A program made the translations under genes and the position numbers. The notes under the pieces are model-generated. The model searched no databases. It worked only from the letters and a program-made list of their open reading frames with translations, and was not told the origin of the DNA. Shown here piece by piece: positions 31,078 through 39,373 of a stretch of DNA of 39,373 nt (positions are counted from its first letter, which is position 1; every line of letters starts with the position of its first letter). Origin of the DNA: Prevotella sp. (GTDB lineage: Bacteria; Bacteroidota; Bacteroidia; Bacteroidales; Bacteroidaceae); assembly GCA_022775985.1 (NCBI GenBank), contig JALFIM010000096.1:1-39373 (forward strand), in the 5' to 3' direction.

Positions 31078-33591
31078 TTATCTTTTCACCGAGTTGTCCT
31101 CACTGTCTCCGTAGTGGCTGTTGGCATAATTGCCATACTTACCGTAGGAGCTGCCATAGCTACCATAGCTGTGCTTTCCATAGCGTCCATAACGCCCGTA
31201 TTTACCATATTTGCCATAGCCATAATAGTAGCCGTACTTCTTCTTGGACATATCTATACCGTTGATGACCACACACATGTGCGGCAACTTATTGCCGACG
31301 TTCAACTCATTGACATAAGTAAACGCCTCTTTTGGCGTGTAATCGGCACGACACATAATCACTGTGGCATCTGCCACGCGTCCTATCTGCAGAGTATCGG
31401 TAACGAGTCCGACAGGAGCCGTATCGATAAGCACGTAATCATACTCCTGTTTCAGCACCTCTATGACCTTATCAAGGGATGGACGGGCAACAAGCTCTGC
31501 GGGGTTAGGAGGTATCGGCCCGGCCATAAGCAAATCGAGATTTGCGTTAACACCCGAAGCGATAATCTGTGCCTTCACATCCTGAGTTGTAGGATCGGCC
31601 TTCATGAGCAGATTTGTTATACCATGATGGTGGTCATTTATCTCAAACAGCTCTGCCAGACGTGGCTTACGGATATCAAGTCCGACAAGTACCACTTTCT
31701 TATCCAGAAGCGCAAAGCTCACGGCAAGGTTTGCCGCATTGAATGTCTTGCCCTCACCAGACGTGCTCGACGTGAACATTATGACCTTTTGGTTGTCAGA
31801 AAGCATGAACTGCAAGTTCGTACGCATAGAGCGGAATATCTCTTCCATCTGATTGTTCTGGTTCTCATGCACCACGATGTCGGCCTTAGTCTTAGCAGCA
31901 TCATTGGCCACCGCCACATCGGCAATAATCGGCAATGATGTAAGACGTGCCACATCATCATGGCCTTCTATCTTATAACGGAAGAAGTTGATTACAAACA
32001 GCACGAAAGCAGGAATGGCAAGTCCAAGGATAAGGGCTATAAGCATTATCATGTTATCATTCGGGCTGACCTTACCAGCAAACTGCGGGTCATCAATGAG
32101 CTTACCCTTATCCGCTGTAGCAGCAAGTGATATAGAGTTCTCCTCACGTTTCTGCAAGAGCATAAGGTAGAGACCCGACTTCACGTCCTGCTGGCGCCCT
32201 ATCTGCGTAAGTATGCGCTCCTGCTCAGGTGTAGCCGATATCTGACCTGAATATTTGCCAAACTGCATGGCTACATTATCGCGCTGTATCTTCATACTCT
32301 TCTGCGACTGTGCCAAAGCACGCCGTATGCTGGCCGTAAGGTCGTCAAGCTGTGCTGTGAGTGGTGTGACCGTCGGGCTGCTCTCACTCGCACTACGCAG
32401 GAGCTTGTTACGACTGAGCACTATGTCGTTATACTTATTTATCAGCATTGTGGCCGACTCGTCAGAAAGTCCGACATTAGAAGGCAGTGTCTGATACTTG
32501 TTTGACGGATCATTCATGTAGTCAATGATGCTGTTGAGCAATGCTACCTGAGTGTTAGCCTCCGCAAGTTTCTGACTGAAAGCATCCTGATTGGCAAAAG
32601 CCTGTGAGGCATTCACGCTCAAATCCACCACATTGTTGCGCTTCTTGTAAGACTCAAGGGCACCTTCTGTGCTTCCCAACTCAGCATTTATCTTCTCAAG
32701 ACGACTGTTGATAAACTCCTCCGTTCGAACAGCTATCTCATTCTTGTCCTCGTTAGCCTGACGGTTGTAGCACACTACAAGCTGCTTGAGATAGTCAGTA
32801 GCACGCTGAGGCACCTCATCAGTGAGCACAAGCGATGCTATTGTGGCATTCTTGTTCATCTGGCTCACTACAAGAGAGCCCGCATACTTGCCCGCCACAG
32901 ACCTCGGAGACACTATCGTCACTTTCAGGACGGAGCCGTCAGCCATGGTAGACCCGAACGCGTTAGGCGACAGAGTGAGCACACCCGCACGTGTATCTAT
33001 CTGCGTAGGCAATGAATTGAAGTTACGGTTTATCGAGTATTCCTTGACAGCACTGCCAAGAGTCGTTGAGTTCAGATAGCTTCCTGTGACGTTATAGCTG
33101 TTGCCGTCGCGCTTTATCTCAAGAGATATAGGGTAAGCGAGCTTGTCAAGATGAGCCTCGTCAATATCCACATTTATCGGTTGCGTGCGATAAAGCAAGT
33201 GGTCTTTTATCCGTCCCTCTGCCTTGTAAGTGACATACAGTTTCAAGTCGCGTGCAGCCTGTTCTGCTATTGACAACGAGGAAAGTATCTCCATCTCATT
33301 GTCTATACCCGCAGAATTTGAGATGATGCCGAGATTTCCCGATGACATCATGGCATTGCGCCCTCTTGAATGGCCCGAATCGCCGTCCTTGATAAGCAGT
33401 TTGCCTGCGGCCTGGTACATAGGTGTGGTGTATCGCAAGTATATCACCGCACATCCAAGGCAGATAATGAGCGACAGCACGAACCATTTCCAGTTCAGCA
33501 CCGCCATCGTATAGATGGTCTTGAAGTCGAGAGAGCCTCCGCCTTCACTATCTGCGGTCTGGTCTATTCCCGTAAACTTGTTTTCTTCCAT
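31078..33591 (-). CDS. Wzc-like polysaccharide copolymerase and tyrosine kinase
   Basis: Inner-membrane protein of 837 residues controlling capsule/exopolysaccharide chain assembly. The N-terminal Wzz-like domain follows a first membrane helix (WKWFVLSLIICLGCAVIYL, about 34-52). A long coiled-coil periplasmic region is followed by a second helix (MIMLIALILGLAIPAFVLFV, about 500-520) and a cytoplasmic BY-kinase domain with Walker A TSSTSGEGKTFNAANLAVSF, Walker A' VVLVGLDIRKPR and Walker B VLIDTAPVG. The C-terminal tail is an extreme Tyr/Gly/Lys-rich tract (repeats of KYG, RYG, SYG), the probable autophosphorylation cluster. It is co-directional with rfbA (37-base gap). No Wza-type export gene is in the window. 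Confidence 0.93.
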   Translation of the reverse strand: MEENKFTGIDQTADSEGGGSLDFKTIYTMAVLNWKWFVLSLIICLGCAVIYLRYTTPMYQAAGKLLIKDGDSGHSRGRNAMMSSGNLGIISNSAGIDNEMEILSSLSIAEQAARDLKLYVTYKAEGRIKDHLLYRTQPINVDIDEAHLDKLAYPISLEIKRDGNSYNVTGSYLNSTTLGSAVKEYSINRNFNSLPTQIDTRAGVLTLSPNAFGSTMADGSVLKVTIVSPRSVAGKYAGSLVVSQMNKNATIASLVLTDEVPQRATDYLKQLVVCYNRQANEDKNEIAVRTEEFINSRLEKINAELGSTEGALESYKKRNNVVDLSVNASQAFANQDAFSQKLAEANTQVALLNSIIDYMNDPSNKYQTLPSNVGLSDESATMLINKYNDIVLSRNKLLRSASESSPTVTPLTAQLDDLTASIRRALAQSQKSMKIQRDNVAMQFGKYSGQISATPEQERILTQIGRQQDVKSGLYLMLLQKREENSISLAATADKGKLIDDPQFAGKVSPNDNMIMLIALILGLAIPAFVLFVINFFRYKIEGHDDVARLTSLPIIADVAVANDAAKTKADIVVHENQNNQMEEIFRSMRTNLQFMLSDNQKVIMFTSSTSGEGKTFNAANLAVSFALLDKKVVLVGLDIRKPRLAELFEINDHHHGITNLLMKADPTTQDVKAQIIASGVNANLDLLMAGPIPPNPAELVARPSLDKVIEVLKQEYDYVLIDTAPVGLVTDTLQIGRVADATVIMCRADYTPKEAFTYVNELNVGNKLPHMCVVINGIDMSKKKYGYYYGYGKYGKYGRYGRYGKHSYGSYGSSYGKYGNYANSHYGDSEDNSVKR

Positions 33592-33628
33592 ATCTTATTA
33601 TTTGTATTTCATTTGCAGATTTCAGCTA

Positions 33629-34516
33629 TCACCTGTCACCATTTCCTTTTGCGAGACGCTCAAGATACTGCCCATAAGCATTCTTTATCATCGGCTGGGC
33701 GAGCACATGCAGACGTTCTTTGTCTATCCATCCCTGCTTAAACGCTATCTCTTCCAGACAAGCCACTTTAAGACCCTGACGTTTCTCTATGACCTCTATA
33801 AACGTACTTGCCTCCGAAAGACTGTCATGCGTTCCCGTATCAAGCCATGCGAAACCACGCTGTAAGGTGCGTACCTTGAGCTGTTTCCTGCCGAGATATT
33901 CCTGATTGACAGACGTTATCTCAAGCTCACCGCGAGGGCTTGGCTTCACATTCTTGGCCACCTCAACCACACTGTTAGGATAGAAGTAGAGTCCCACCAC
34001 GGCATAATTGCTCTTTGGATGCTGCGGCTTCTCCTCTATGCTGAGACAGTTGCCCTCTGCGTCAAACTCCGCAACGCCATAACGCTCCGGGTCATTGACA
34101 TAGTAGCCGAATATAGTGGCCTTTCCGTTCTCCTCTACATCAGCCACACTATCCTTCAGCAGCGCAGAGAGTCCTGCGCCATAGAATATATTATCGCCGA
34201 GTACGAGACACACGTCATCATCACCAATGAACTGCTCACCTATAATGAAAGCCTGTGCAAGGCCGTCAGGAGACGGCTGCTCTGCGTACTCAAACCTTAC
34301 GCCATAGTCGCTTCCGTCACCGAGGAGCCTCTTGAAGCCAGGCAAGTCATACGGTGTAGAGATGATGAGTATATCCCTAATGCCAGCCAACATGAGCACT
34401 GATATAGGATAATAAATCATCGGTTTGTCAAAAATAGGTATCAGCTGCTTGCTTATACCTTTAGTGATAGGATACAGACGCGTACCTGTGCCACCAGCTA
34501 AAACGATTCCTTTCAT
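33629..34516 (-). CDS. rfbA: Glucose-1-phosphate thymidylyltransferase
   Basis: Makes dTDP-glucose from glucose-1-phosphate and dTTP, the first step to dTDP-rhamnose and other deoxysugars for surface polysaccharide. The 295-residue protein starts [20 protein letters not shown], which includes the nucleotide-binding loop, followed by [20 protein letters not shown]. Also present are [30 protein letters not shown] and [11 protein letters not shown], all family hallmarks. The start is set at 34516 by the conserved N-terminus; the open frame to 34594 is not conserved. rfbB, rfbC and rfbD are not adjacent. The likely promoter is about 195 bases upstream. Confidence 0.97.
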   Translation of the reverse strand: MKGIVLAGGTGTRLYPITKGISKQLIPIFDKPMIYYPISVLMLAGIRDILIISTPYDLPGFKRLLGDGSDYGVRFEYAEQPSPDGLAQAFIIGEQFIGDDDVCLVLGDNIFYGAGLSALLKDSVADVEENGKATIFGYYVNDPERYGVAEFDAEGNCLSIEEKPQHPKSNYAVVGLYFYPNSVVEVAKNVKPSPRGELEITSVNQEYLGRKQLKVRTLQRGFAWLDTGTHDSLSEASTFIEVIEKRQGLKVACLEEIAFKQGWIDKERLHVLAQPMIKNAYGQYLERLAKGNGDR

Positions 34517-34887
34517 TCGAGAAATTCTGTTTGTAAAGTTTTTGTCACTATTTAAACGAGGGCAAAGAAGCTTACACACATCATCATATGGCATAAAAGC
34601 CTAAGTATAAGCAGCCGACACGTCATTTATTTTCGCACGACTTATGACATGATGATTAGCGAGATATCACATCAACCTTGCCTTATATAATCAATATATT
34701 AATCCGCGCACAAAGTTACAAATAAAAGTTGGAACCGAAATACACTTCACGAATATTTTAAGAGAAAACGGCATATTCGCATACGTTCAGCGGTGTCTCA
34801 TCATAAAATCATGCCAAGAAAGTCAAACGCTGCACACTGGCTACCAACGACAATCGGCATCCGACCATGGTGGCTCCGAGTTCCGCA
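34517..34887. other. Intergenic region upstream of rfbA
   Basis: Mostly AT-rich. The minus-strand -7 box TAACTTTG at 34711-34718 suggests a leader of nearly 190 bases for rfbA. The remainder (34719-34887) is the 3' flank of the DUF4476 gene; no gene or clear terminator was seen. Confidence 0.5.
34711..34718 (-). promoter_or_regulatory. -7 element of the rfbA/wzc-like operon
   Basis: Minus-strand TAACTTTG fits TAnnTTTG. No TTTG is found at the -33 position. Confidence 0.5.
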
Positions 34888-35544
34888 TCAATCACGTTTT
34901 CCTGCATTACGCATGACTTCAGCAGCCTTGTCCCTGTCAGAGCCGAACGTGAACACGCGGTATATATCAGAGGCATTCTGCGGGTCTGTGACATGCGGAG
35001 CCAAAAGCGCCAGGGCCTTCATCTTACCATCGGAAAACGAGAATATGGATATCAGTCTGGCACACTGCCCACACGAGAAGTATCCACCAAGCGCAGCCAC
35101 TTCTATAAGGTCGAGTTTGTTGCTGTCGAAAGAAGCCTTTTTCACCTTACCATACAGTATATCAAAGGCTTCATTGGAAAGGCTACGGGCCGCATGCTTG
35201 CCAAATGGCGGCCTGTCCGCCGCAGAAGGAGCAGTGGCAGGTGTCGCAGGTGGGTCGTCCCTCAGTTTTTCATTATAACATATCACCTTTCCCTGATTAT
35301 TAAAGCCGACAGCAATAAGTACCACATAAGGCTCAAGCAGGCCTCCACGAGACTTCACATACCGCCACGTCTCAATCGTATCGTTGAAATTCGTAGTCAG
35401 CGGTTTGCCGTAGATTTCCAATACTTGTTCTCTGGTCATGCCACGCTCCACAGTCTTCGTCTGCTTTGCCTGAACGGCAATGACAAAGAATAAAGCCATC
35501 AACAATGCCATGCCTGTGACACGCGCCATCATGCTGTCTTTCAT
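34888..35544 (-). CDS. Exported BamE-like/DUF4476 protein
   Basis: A 218-residue protein with a signal peptide (residues about 8-26, ending AVQA). The first mature domain (about 30-95) resembles SmpA/OmlA (BamE-like) folds: VERGMTREQVLEIYGKPLTT with the typical GMTxxQVxxxxGxP pattern, then ETWRYV. A Pro/Ala-rich linker (PPATPATAPSAADRPP) leads to a C-terminal domain that fits DUF4476: ILYGKVKKASFDSNKLDLIE, FSCGQCARLISIFSFSDGKM and a closing VFTFGSDRDKAAEVMR. It is monocistronic, with its own -7 box at 35579. Cellular role unknown; the cell envelope is likely. Confidence 0.75.
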   Translation of the reverse strand: MKDSMMARVTGMALLMALFFVIAVQAKQTKTVERGMTREQVLEIYGKPLTTNFNDTIETWRYVKSRGGLLEPYVVLIAVGFNNQGKVICYNEKLRDDPPATPATAPSAADRPPFGKHAARSLSNEAFDILYGKVKKASFDSNKLDLIEVAALGGYFSCGQCARLISIFSFSDGKMKALALLAPHVTDPQNASDIYRVFTFGSDRDKAAEVMRNAGKRD

Positions 35545-35578
35545 AATCCGTATTTTTTCAGTTGTTCATATACGCATG

Positions 35579-35586
35579 CAAAATTA
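35579..35586 (-). promoter_or_regulatory. -7 element of the BamE-like/DUF4476 gene
   Basis: Minus-strand TAATTTTG fits TAnnTTTG and lies 34 bases before the start codon. Confidence 0.5.
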
Positions 35587-35745
35587 CAACAAATACTATG
35601 ATAAAACATGGTTTTACGCAGAAAAAAGCACATCACAGAGACCGATACCGACAAAAACGCCATTTTCGGGCTTTTTCGCACGTTTTGTCAGCACTTTATA
35701 TTAAAATGTTTTAAAAGAAATAGCGGAGAATTAAATTAAAAATTG

Positions 35746-35753
35746 TAATTTTG
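35746..35753 (+). promoter_or_regulatory. -7 element upstream of the 35810 gene
   Basis: TAATTTTG fits TAnnTTTG and lies 56 bases before the start codon. It may drive the run of plus-strand genes to RNase Y. Confidence 0.5.
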
Positions 35754-35809
35754 CATGAAATATATTCTTAATTAGTGCATAACGCACATTCTTTTTAATA
35801 GAAACGCTA

Positions 35810-36442
35810 ATGAAATTGTTTTCAAAACTATTCCAGAAAACTGTTGACAATGATAAGAAAGCAGGTGGCATGGAAGATTATATGTATCTCGTGAGAGTGT
35901 ACTTCCAGGCATCAATAGCAGCAGGGCTTGGCATCAACAACCTCGCCGTGCTTCCAGACCTGCGCGTGTTCAAGTCAACACTTCATGTACCCACAGTAAA
36001 CAACAAGCTCGGCATAGGTGAGAAGAGCCATTGCCGCAAGATGATGAAAGACCTGTATTCCACCGATGACCTGTTCTTCAAGGAGATTGACGCGAGCATA
36101 CGCAAGAATTGCCACAAGATACAAGACGTGCAGGCATACATGATACAGTTTCAGGGATTCACGCAGAACCTCATGATGCTGCTCGGCAACCTCATGAAGT
36201 TCAAGCTCCGCATCCCCTCGTTCTTCAAGAAGGCCCTCTACACCATGACAGAGAAAACCGTTGCCGACATATTCACCAAGAACGACTACTCCGATGTGGG
36301 TGTCCTCAAGGCCGTGTCTGCCGTGCGCCAGTTTGACAAGAAGTTGGGATTCTCCCAGCAGTGGGTCACACAGTTCGCCTTTCAGGTGCTGATGCTCGCC
36401 AAAAAAGAACCGAAGCCGAAAGACGACGATGCCGCGAAATGA
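35810..36442 (+). CDS. Conserved hypothetical protein
   Basis: A 210-residue protein with no signal peptide and no clear transmembrane helix. It is rich in Lys, Phe and Met and predicted mainly helical (MMKDLYSTDDLFFKEIDASI, MLLGNLMKFKLRIPSFFKK). Asp-rich C-terminal residues (KKEPKPKDDDAAK) form a charged tail. I do not recognise a family or a catalytic motif. It is the first of four co-directional genes that include zapA and rny, with a 70-base gap to the next that contains a hairpin. The amphipathic middle (FKLRIPSFFKKALY) could bind membrane, but that is a guess. Confidence 0.75.
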   Translation: MKLFSKLFQKTVDNDKKAGGMEDYMYLVRVYFQASIAAGLGINNLAVLPDLRVFKSTLHVPTVNNKLGIGEKSHCRKMMKDLYSTDDLFFKEIDASIRKNCHKIQDVQAYMIQFQGFTQNLMMLLGNLMKFKLRIPSFFKKALYTMTEKTVADIFTKNDYSDVGVLKAVSAVRQFDKKLGFSQQWVTQFAFQVLMLAKKEPKPKDDDAAK

Positions 36443-36450
36443 CACGCTCA

Positions 36451-36472
36451 CTCCTCATCACGACATGAGGAG
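36451..36472 (+). terminator. Short hairpin after the 35810 gene
   Basis: CTCCTCAT (36451-36458) pairs with ATGAGGAG (36465-36472) around the loop CACGAC. No T-run follows, so it may be a partial terminator or mRNA stabiliser. Confidence 0.4.
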
Positions 36473-36512
36473 GGCCAATGCTGACTTTTACACTATTCTG
36501 TGACCAAACCGC

Positions 36513-36800
36513 ATGCCTATGGATACGATTTCATTGTTCACCACGAGAGTGAGGCAGATGATTATCCGCTGCAAGGAGCTTGAGGAAGAGAACACGAGGC
36601 TCAGGCAAGAGATTGAGCGCAAGGACGCGCTTGCCGGCCAGATGGAGGAGCGGCTGCGCTCCGCACATCACGACTACGACAACCTCATGGCAGCAAAGAT
36701 ACTCGAAGTGTCTGACGGCGACTTGGAGAACACGAAGAGGAGACTGTCACGGCTAATACGCGAGGTAAACAAGTGCATCACACTAATCAGCGACAAATAA
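36513..36800 (+). CDS. Small coiled-coil protein upstream of zapA (ZapB-like)
   Basis: A 95-residue protein with a heptad-rich coiled coil (about 15-55: KELEEENTRLRQEIERKDAL and MEERLRSAHHDYDNL) and a second helix (TKRRLSRLIREVNKCITLI). There is no signal peptide. It lies four bases before zapA, which suggests a shared job at the division septum, as for E. coli ZapB, though real homology cannot be judged from composition alone. Two ATGs two codons apart (36513, 36519) are possible starts. Confidence 0.7.
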   Translation: MPMDTISLFTTRVRQMIIRCKELEEENTRLRQEIERKDALAGQMEERLRSAHHDYDNLMAAKILEVSDGDLENTKRRLSRLIREVNKCITLISDK

Positions 36801-36804
36801 CATC

Positions 36805-37116
36805 ATGGCAGATACCAACAACGACCACTTAATGATAAGGCTACATGTCTACGACACAGACATGTCGGTGAAGATACCACGCCACGACGAGGCCCTCTAC
36901 CGCAACGCCGCATCACACATCACCGACACCGTGAACGCATATGCCGCCTACTACAAGGAGAGCAAGAGCGACAAGGAACTGCTGTACATGGCGCTGATAG
37001 ACATCGCCCTGAAATACGAGCGTGAGCTGAAACGCAACGACACCAAGCCGTACGACGACGCCATGAGGCAACTGACCACAGAGATAGAAGGAGTCATCGG
37101 TGAGAGCCAAGAATAA
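36805..37116 (+). CDS. zapA: Cell division protein ZapA
   Basis: FtsZ-ring-associated protein that bundles FtsZ filaments. The 103-residue protein has the family pattern: an N-terminal beta domain (MIRLHVYDTDMSVKIPRHDE), then YRNAASHITDTVNAYAAYY and a helix with ELLYMALIDIALKYERELKR, matching ZapA's conserved LxxLAALNIAxE-like region. It is preceded by the coiled-coil gene (4-base gap) and followed by rny (42-base gap), an order common in Bacteroidetes. Confidence 0.88.
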   Translation: MADTNNDHLMIRLHVYDTDMSVKIPRHDEALYRNAASHITDTVNAYAAYYKESKSDKELLYMALIDIALKYERELKRNDTKPYDDAMRQLTTEIEGVIGESQE

Positions 37117-37158
37117 GAATACACATATATATTAATATAAAAAACTCAAATACAGACA

Positions 37159-38691
37159 ATGGGAATCATTATTACTGCAATAGTCGCGCTCGCCATTGGA
37201 GGCGGAGTGGGCTATAGTATTTTCCGATATATTCTCAAAGGAAAATATAATGAGATGCTGGATGTCGCCAAGAAAGAGGCGGAAGTGATAAAAGAGAAGA
37301 AAATGCTCGAAGTGAAAGAGCAGTTCCTCAACAAGAAAACGGAGCTCGAGAAGGAAGTACACGCCCGCAACCAGAAGATACAGCAGGCCGAGAACCGACT
37401 CAAGCAGCGCGAGATATCGCTCAACCAGCGCCAGGAGGAGATAAGCCGCAAGAAGAACGACAATGAGCAGATGCAGCAGCGTCTTGAGAATGAGAAGAAA
37501 CTTCTCAGCGTGAAGCAAGAGGAGCTCGACAAGATGCAGAGCAAGGAACGGGAGAAACTCGAGGAGATGTCTGGGCTCAGTGCTGAGGAGGCCAAGGGAC
37601 GACTGATAGAGAGTCTCAAGGATGAGGCACGCATGGATGCCGCAAGCTACATCAACGATATTATCGATGATGCCAAACTCAACGCCAATGCTCAAGCCAA
37701 GAAGATAGTAATACAGACCATACAGCGCGTCGCCACAGAGACGGCGATAGAAAACTCCGTGAGCGTATTCCACATAGACAACGATGAGGTCAAGGGCCGT
37801 ATCATCGGACGCGAGGGCCGCAACATCCGTGCCCTTGAGGCAGCCACAGGAGTGGAGATTGTTGTCGACGACACGCCAGAGGCCATCGTCATCTCGGCAT
37901 TCGACCCCGTACGCCGTGAGGTATGCCGCCTCGCGCTCCATCAGCTCGTAGCTGACGGGCGCATCCATCCCGCACGTATAGAGGAAGTGGTGGCCAAGGT
38001 GAAGAAGCAGCTCGACAACGAGATTATAGAGACCGGTAAGCGCACGGCCATCGACCTCGGCATACACGGTCTGCACCCCGAGCTCATACGTATCATCGGT
38101 AAGATGAAGTACCGCTCATCATACGGCCAGAACCTGCTCCAGCATGCACGCGAGACCGCCAACCTCTGTGCCGTAATGGCCGCCGAGCTTGGCCTCAACC
38201 CGAAGAAGGCAAAGCGTGCCGGACTGCTCCACGACATAGGCAAGGTACCCGATGAGGAGAGCGAGCTGCCCCACGCACTCTATGGTGCGAAGATAGCCGA
38301 GAAGTACAAGGAGAAGCCCGATATCTGCAATGCCATCGGTGCGCACCACGACGAGATGGAGATGAACACCCTGCTCGCTCCCATCGTGCAGGTTTGTGAT
38401 GCCATTTCAGGCGCACGTCCCGGCGCACGCCGCGAGATTGTGGAGGCATACATCAAGCGTCTCAACGACCTTGAGGCCATAGCCATGAGCTACCCCGGAG
38501 TGACCAAGACCTACGCCATACAGGCAGGACGCGAGCTTCGTGTCATTGTCGGCGCGGACAAGATGGACGACAAGGAGACTGAAGCACTCTCTGGCGAGAT
38601 TGCCAACAAGATACAGAACGAGATGACATATCCCGGTCAGGTGAAAATTACCGTCATACGCGAGACCCGTTCGGTGGCCTACGCCAAATAA
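37159..38691 (+). CDS. rny: Ribonuclease Y
   Basis: Membrane-anchored endoribonuclease that starts mRNA decay. The 510-residue protein has the standard order: an N-terminal transmembrane helix ([20 protein letters not shown], 3-22), a long charged coiled coil (about 25-150), a KH domain ([20 protein letters not shown], about 213-232) and an HD domain with [11 protein letters not shown] and [12 protein letters not shown] supplying the metal ligands. The C-terminal segment ([17 protein letters not shown]) is also typical. The start ATG at 37159 gives the helix directly. Bacteroidetes lacking RNase E use this enzyme as a main decay nuclease (family knowledge). Confidence 0.98.
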   Translation: MGIIITAIVALAIGGGVGYSIFRYILKGKYNEMLDVAKKEAEVIKEKKMLEVKEQFLNKKTELEKEVHARNQKIQQAENRLKQREISLNQRQEEISRKKNDNEQMQQRLENEKKLLSVKQEELDKMQSKEREKLEEMSGLSAEEAKGRLIESLKDEARMDAASYINDIIDDAKLNANAQAKKIVIQTIQRVATETAIENSVSVFHIDNDEVKGRIIGREGRNIRALEAATGVEIVVDDTPEAIVISAFDPVRREVCRLALHQLVADGRIHPARIEEVVAKVKKQLDNEIIETGKRTAIDLGIHGLHPELIRIIGKMKYRSSYGQNLLQHARETANLCAVMAAELGLNPKKAKRAGLLHDIGKVPDEESELPHALYGAKIAEKYKEKPDICNAIGAHHDEMEMNTLLAPIVQVCDAISGARPGARREIVEAYIKRLNDLEAIAMSYPGVTKTYAIQAGRELRVIVGADKMDDKETEALSGEIANKIQNEMTYPGQVKITVIRETRSVAYAK

Positions 38692-38709
38692 CACATTACA
38701 TAGTATATT

Positions 38710-38795
38710 ACGAAATGGGCCGTTTCACACAATGATTCGGCCCATTTTACTGTCTAAAACGGCCCATTTCGCAGTGCGAAATGGACCGTTTTGCA
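38710..38795. repeat. Four-unit palindromic repeat, site C
   Basis: Four copies of the GCGAAATGGGCCGTTTCGC-type near-palindrome at 38710-38730, 38734-38750, 38754-38774 and 38775-38795. The orientations alternate outer against inner (plus, minus, minus, plus), unlike sites A and B. Unit 4 differs at one central base (ATGGACCG). It begins 19 bases after the rny stop codon. Confidence 0.85.
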
Positions 38796-39029
38796 TTGTA
38801 TTGATTATCAGAATATTACGCAGACAAATCTGACCATCTTGCGCAAGCAGTCATTTACCTATCGGTGTAACGGCATTGTAACACATTCGACACGTCTGGA
38901 TAAAACCGTTTGTCGAACTTTGCAGTCAGAAAATGCAACCGTCATCACAACATGCCACACAGCAAATCACGACAAGGCTACACGCGGTTGCCTACCTCAT
39001 GCATATTAACAACTAACAACAGACGCAAG
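38796..39029. other. Upstream region of the porin gene
   Basis: No gene seen. GAACTTTG (38915-38922) is one mismatch from a -7 box and lies about 107 bases before the porin start; no good -33 partner was found. Confidence 0.35.
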
Positions 39030-39373
39030 ATGATACATCCAGTACAAGCCGTCGCAGCCGCAGCCATATTGCTGCTGTCACTGCAAGCCTCACCACTCCA
39101 CGCACAGGAGAACGACGATGAGAAAGCCCCGATTGTAAACATTCATGGAACCATACGCTCTAAATACGAGTACCAGACCAGCGAGGGAGAAGGCCGCTTT
39201 GAGGTGCGCAACGCACGCATCAGTGCCGACGGACAAATCTCACCAATAGTCTCATACAAGGCAGAGATAGACCTCTGTGACGAGGGCAAGATAAAGATGC
39301 TCGATGCCTACACTCGTCTCAAACCCATGCAGGGTCTACAACTCACCGTAGGCCAGATGCGCGTGCCGTTCAC
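39030..39373 (+). CDS. Outer-membrane porin, N-terminal part (phosphate-selective porin-like)
   Basis: Open frame running off the window end, 114 residues visible. The signal peptide (residues about 1-26) is Ala/Leu-rich and ends PLHAQ. The mature part reads NIHGTIRSKYEYQTSEGEGR, FEVRNARISADGQISPIVSY and YTRLKPMQGLQLTVGQMRVP, alternating beta strands of the kind at the start of phosphate-selective porin O/P-type and other 16-strand porins in Bacteroidetes. The start ATG follows AACAGACGCAAG. The final phrase TVGQMRVPF is a common porin element. The rest of the barrel lies outside the window. Confidence 0.75.
   Translation, partial: MIHPVQAVAAAAILLLSLQASPLHAQENDDEKAPIVNIHGTIRSKYEYQTSEGEGRFEVRNARISADGQISPIVSYKAEIDLCDEGKIKMLDAYTRLKPMQGLQLTVGQMRVPF

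Noticed and set aside
31003..31938. 311-residue plus-strand frame with hydrophobic start
   Set aside because: Antisense to the kinase domain and Tyr-rich tail of the Wzc-like gene; the hydrophobic stretch is the complement of the Tyr/Gly codons.
37132..38076. 314-residue Leu-rich minus-strand frame
   Set aside because: Complement of the charged coiled coil of RNase Y; Glu/Lys codons read backwards give Leu/Phe, so it imitates a membrane protein.

Overview
This window looks like a chromosome segment from a Bacteroidales bacterium, most likely Prevotella or a close relative (Segatella-like). The evidence is several perfect Bacteroidetes-type -7 elements (TAnnTTTG) upstream of genes, few strong Shine-Dalgarno sequences, a fimbrillin-like lipoprotein, a T9SS-type C-terminal sorting domain, the NifU-like/GGGtGRT gene pair, a BT0820-type HAD protein and a DUF4476 protein. 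No rRNA, CRISPR array, insertion sequence or prophage was seen. Genus-level placement is inference.

Layout. 1-4,700 (mostly minus): tRNA-Ser(CGA), then an envelope-stress-like operon transcribed leftward: L,D-transpeptidase lipoprotein, ECF sigma factor, membrane-anchored putative anti-sigma protein, small periplasmic protein, truA. A small secreted protein with a sorting domain lies upstream. 4,780-10,915 (minus): a tightly packed five-gene cluster headed by a Nudix/winged-helix (NrtR-like) regulator with a palindromic promoter, followed by an ADP-ribosylglycohydrolase, a 758-residue DUF1810 plus macro-like fusion, and two radical SAM enzymes. This is the most intriguing block. 10,940-13,705 (minus): a 43-residue peptide gene missed by ordinary ORF cut-offs, a fimbrillin/FISUMP lipoprotein and a secreted protein, ended by a strong terminator. 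14,208-14,863: flavodoxin.

15,017-20,552 (plus): a galactose-use cluster (cytoplasmic mutarotase, FucP/GluP-type MFS transporter, galactokinase, lipoprotein mutarotase) with a hairpin in every intergenic gap; no galT or galE is present here. 20,660-22,555 (plus): NifU-like protein and GGGtGRT protein. 22,900-23,150: decayed Crp/Fnr regulator. tRNA-Arg(UCU) follows, then a TonB-like protein with a cysteine-rich N-terminus (minus). 24,911-26,209: gltS, broken by a one-base frameshift. greA (plus) converges with pflA-pflB (minus), whose promoter carries direct and inverted repeats.

30,270-34,720 (minus): HAD phosphatase, a 22-bp tandem repeat, and a Wzc-like polysaccharide copolymerase/tyrosine kinase with rfbA. 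34,888-35,586 (minus): BamE-like/DUF4476 secreted protein. 35,746-38,691 (plus): conserved hypothetical protein, ZapB-like coiled coil, zapA and RNase Y. The window ends in a partial outer-membrane porin gene.

Three intergenic sites (about 13,986, 24,603 and 38,710) each carry four copies of one ~19-bp near-palindrome related to GCGAAATGGGCCGTTTCGC. This is a dispersed repeat family that no gene explains.
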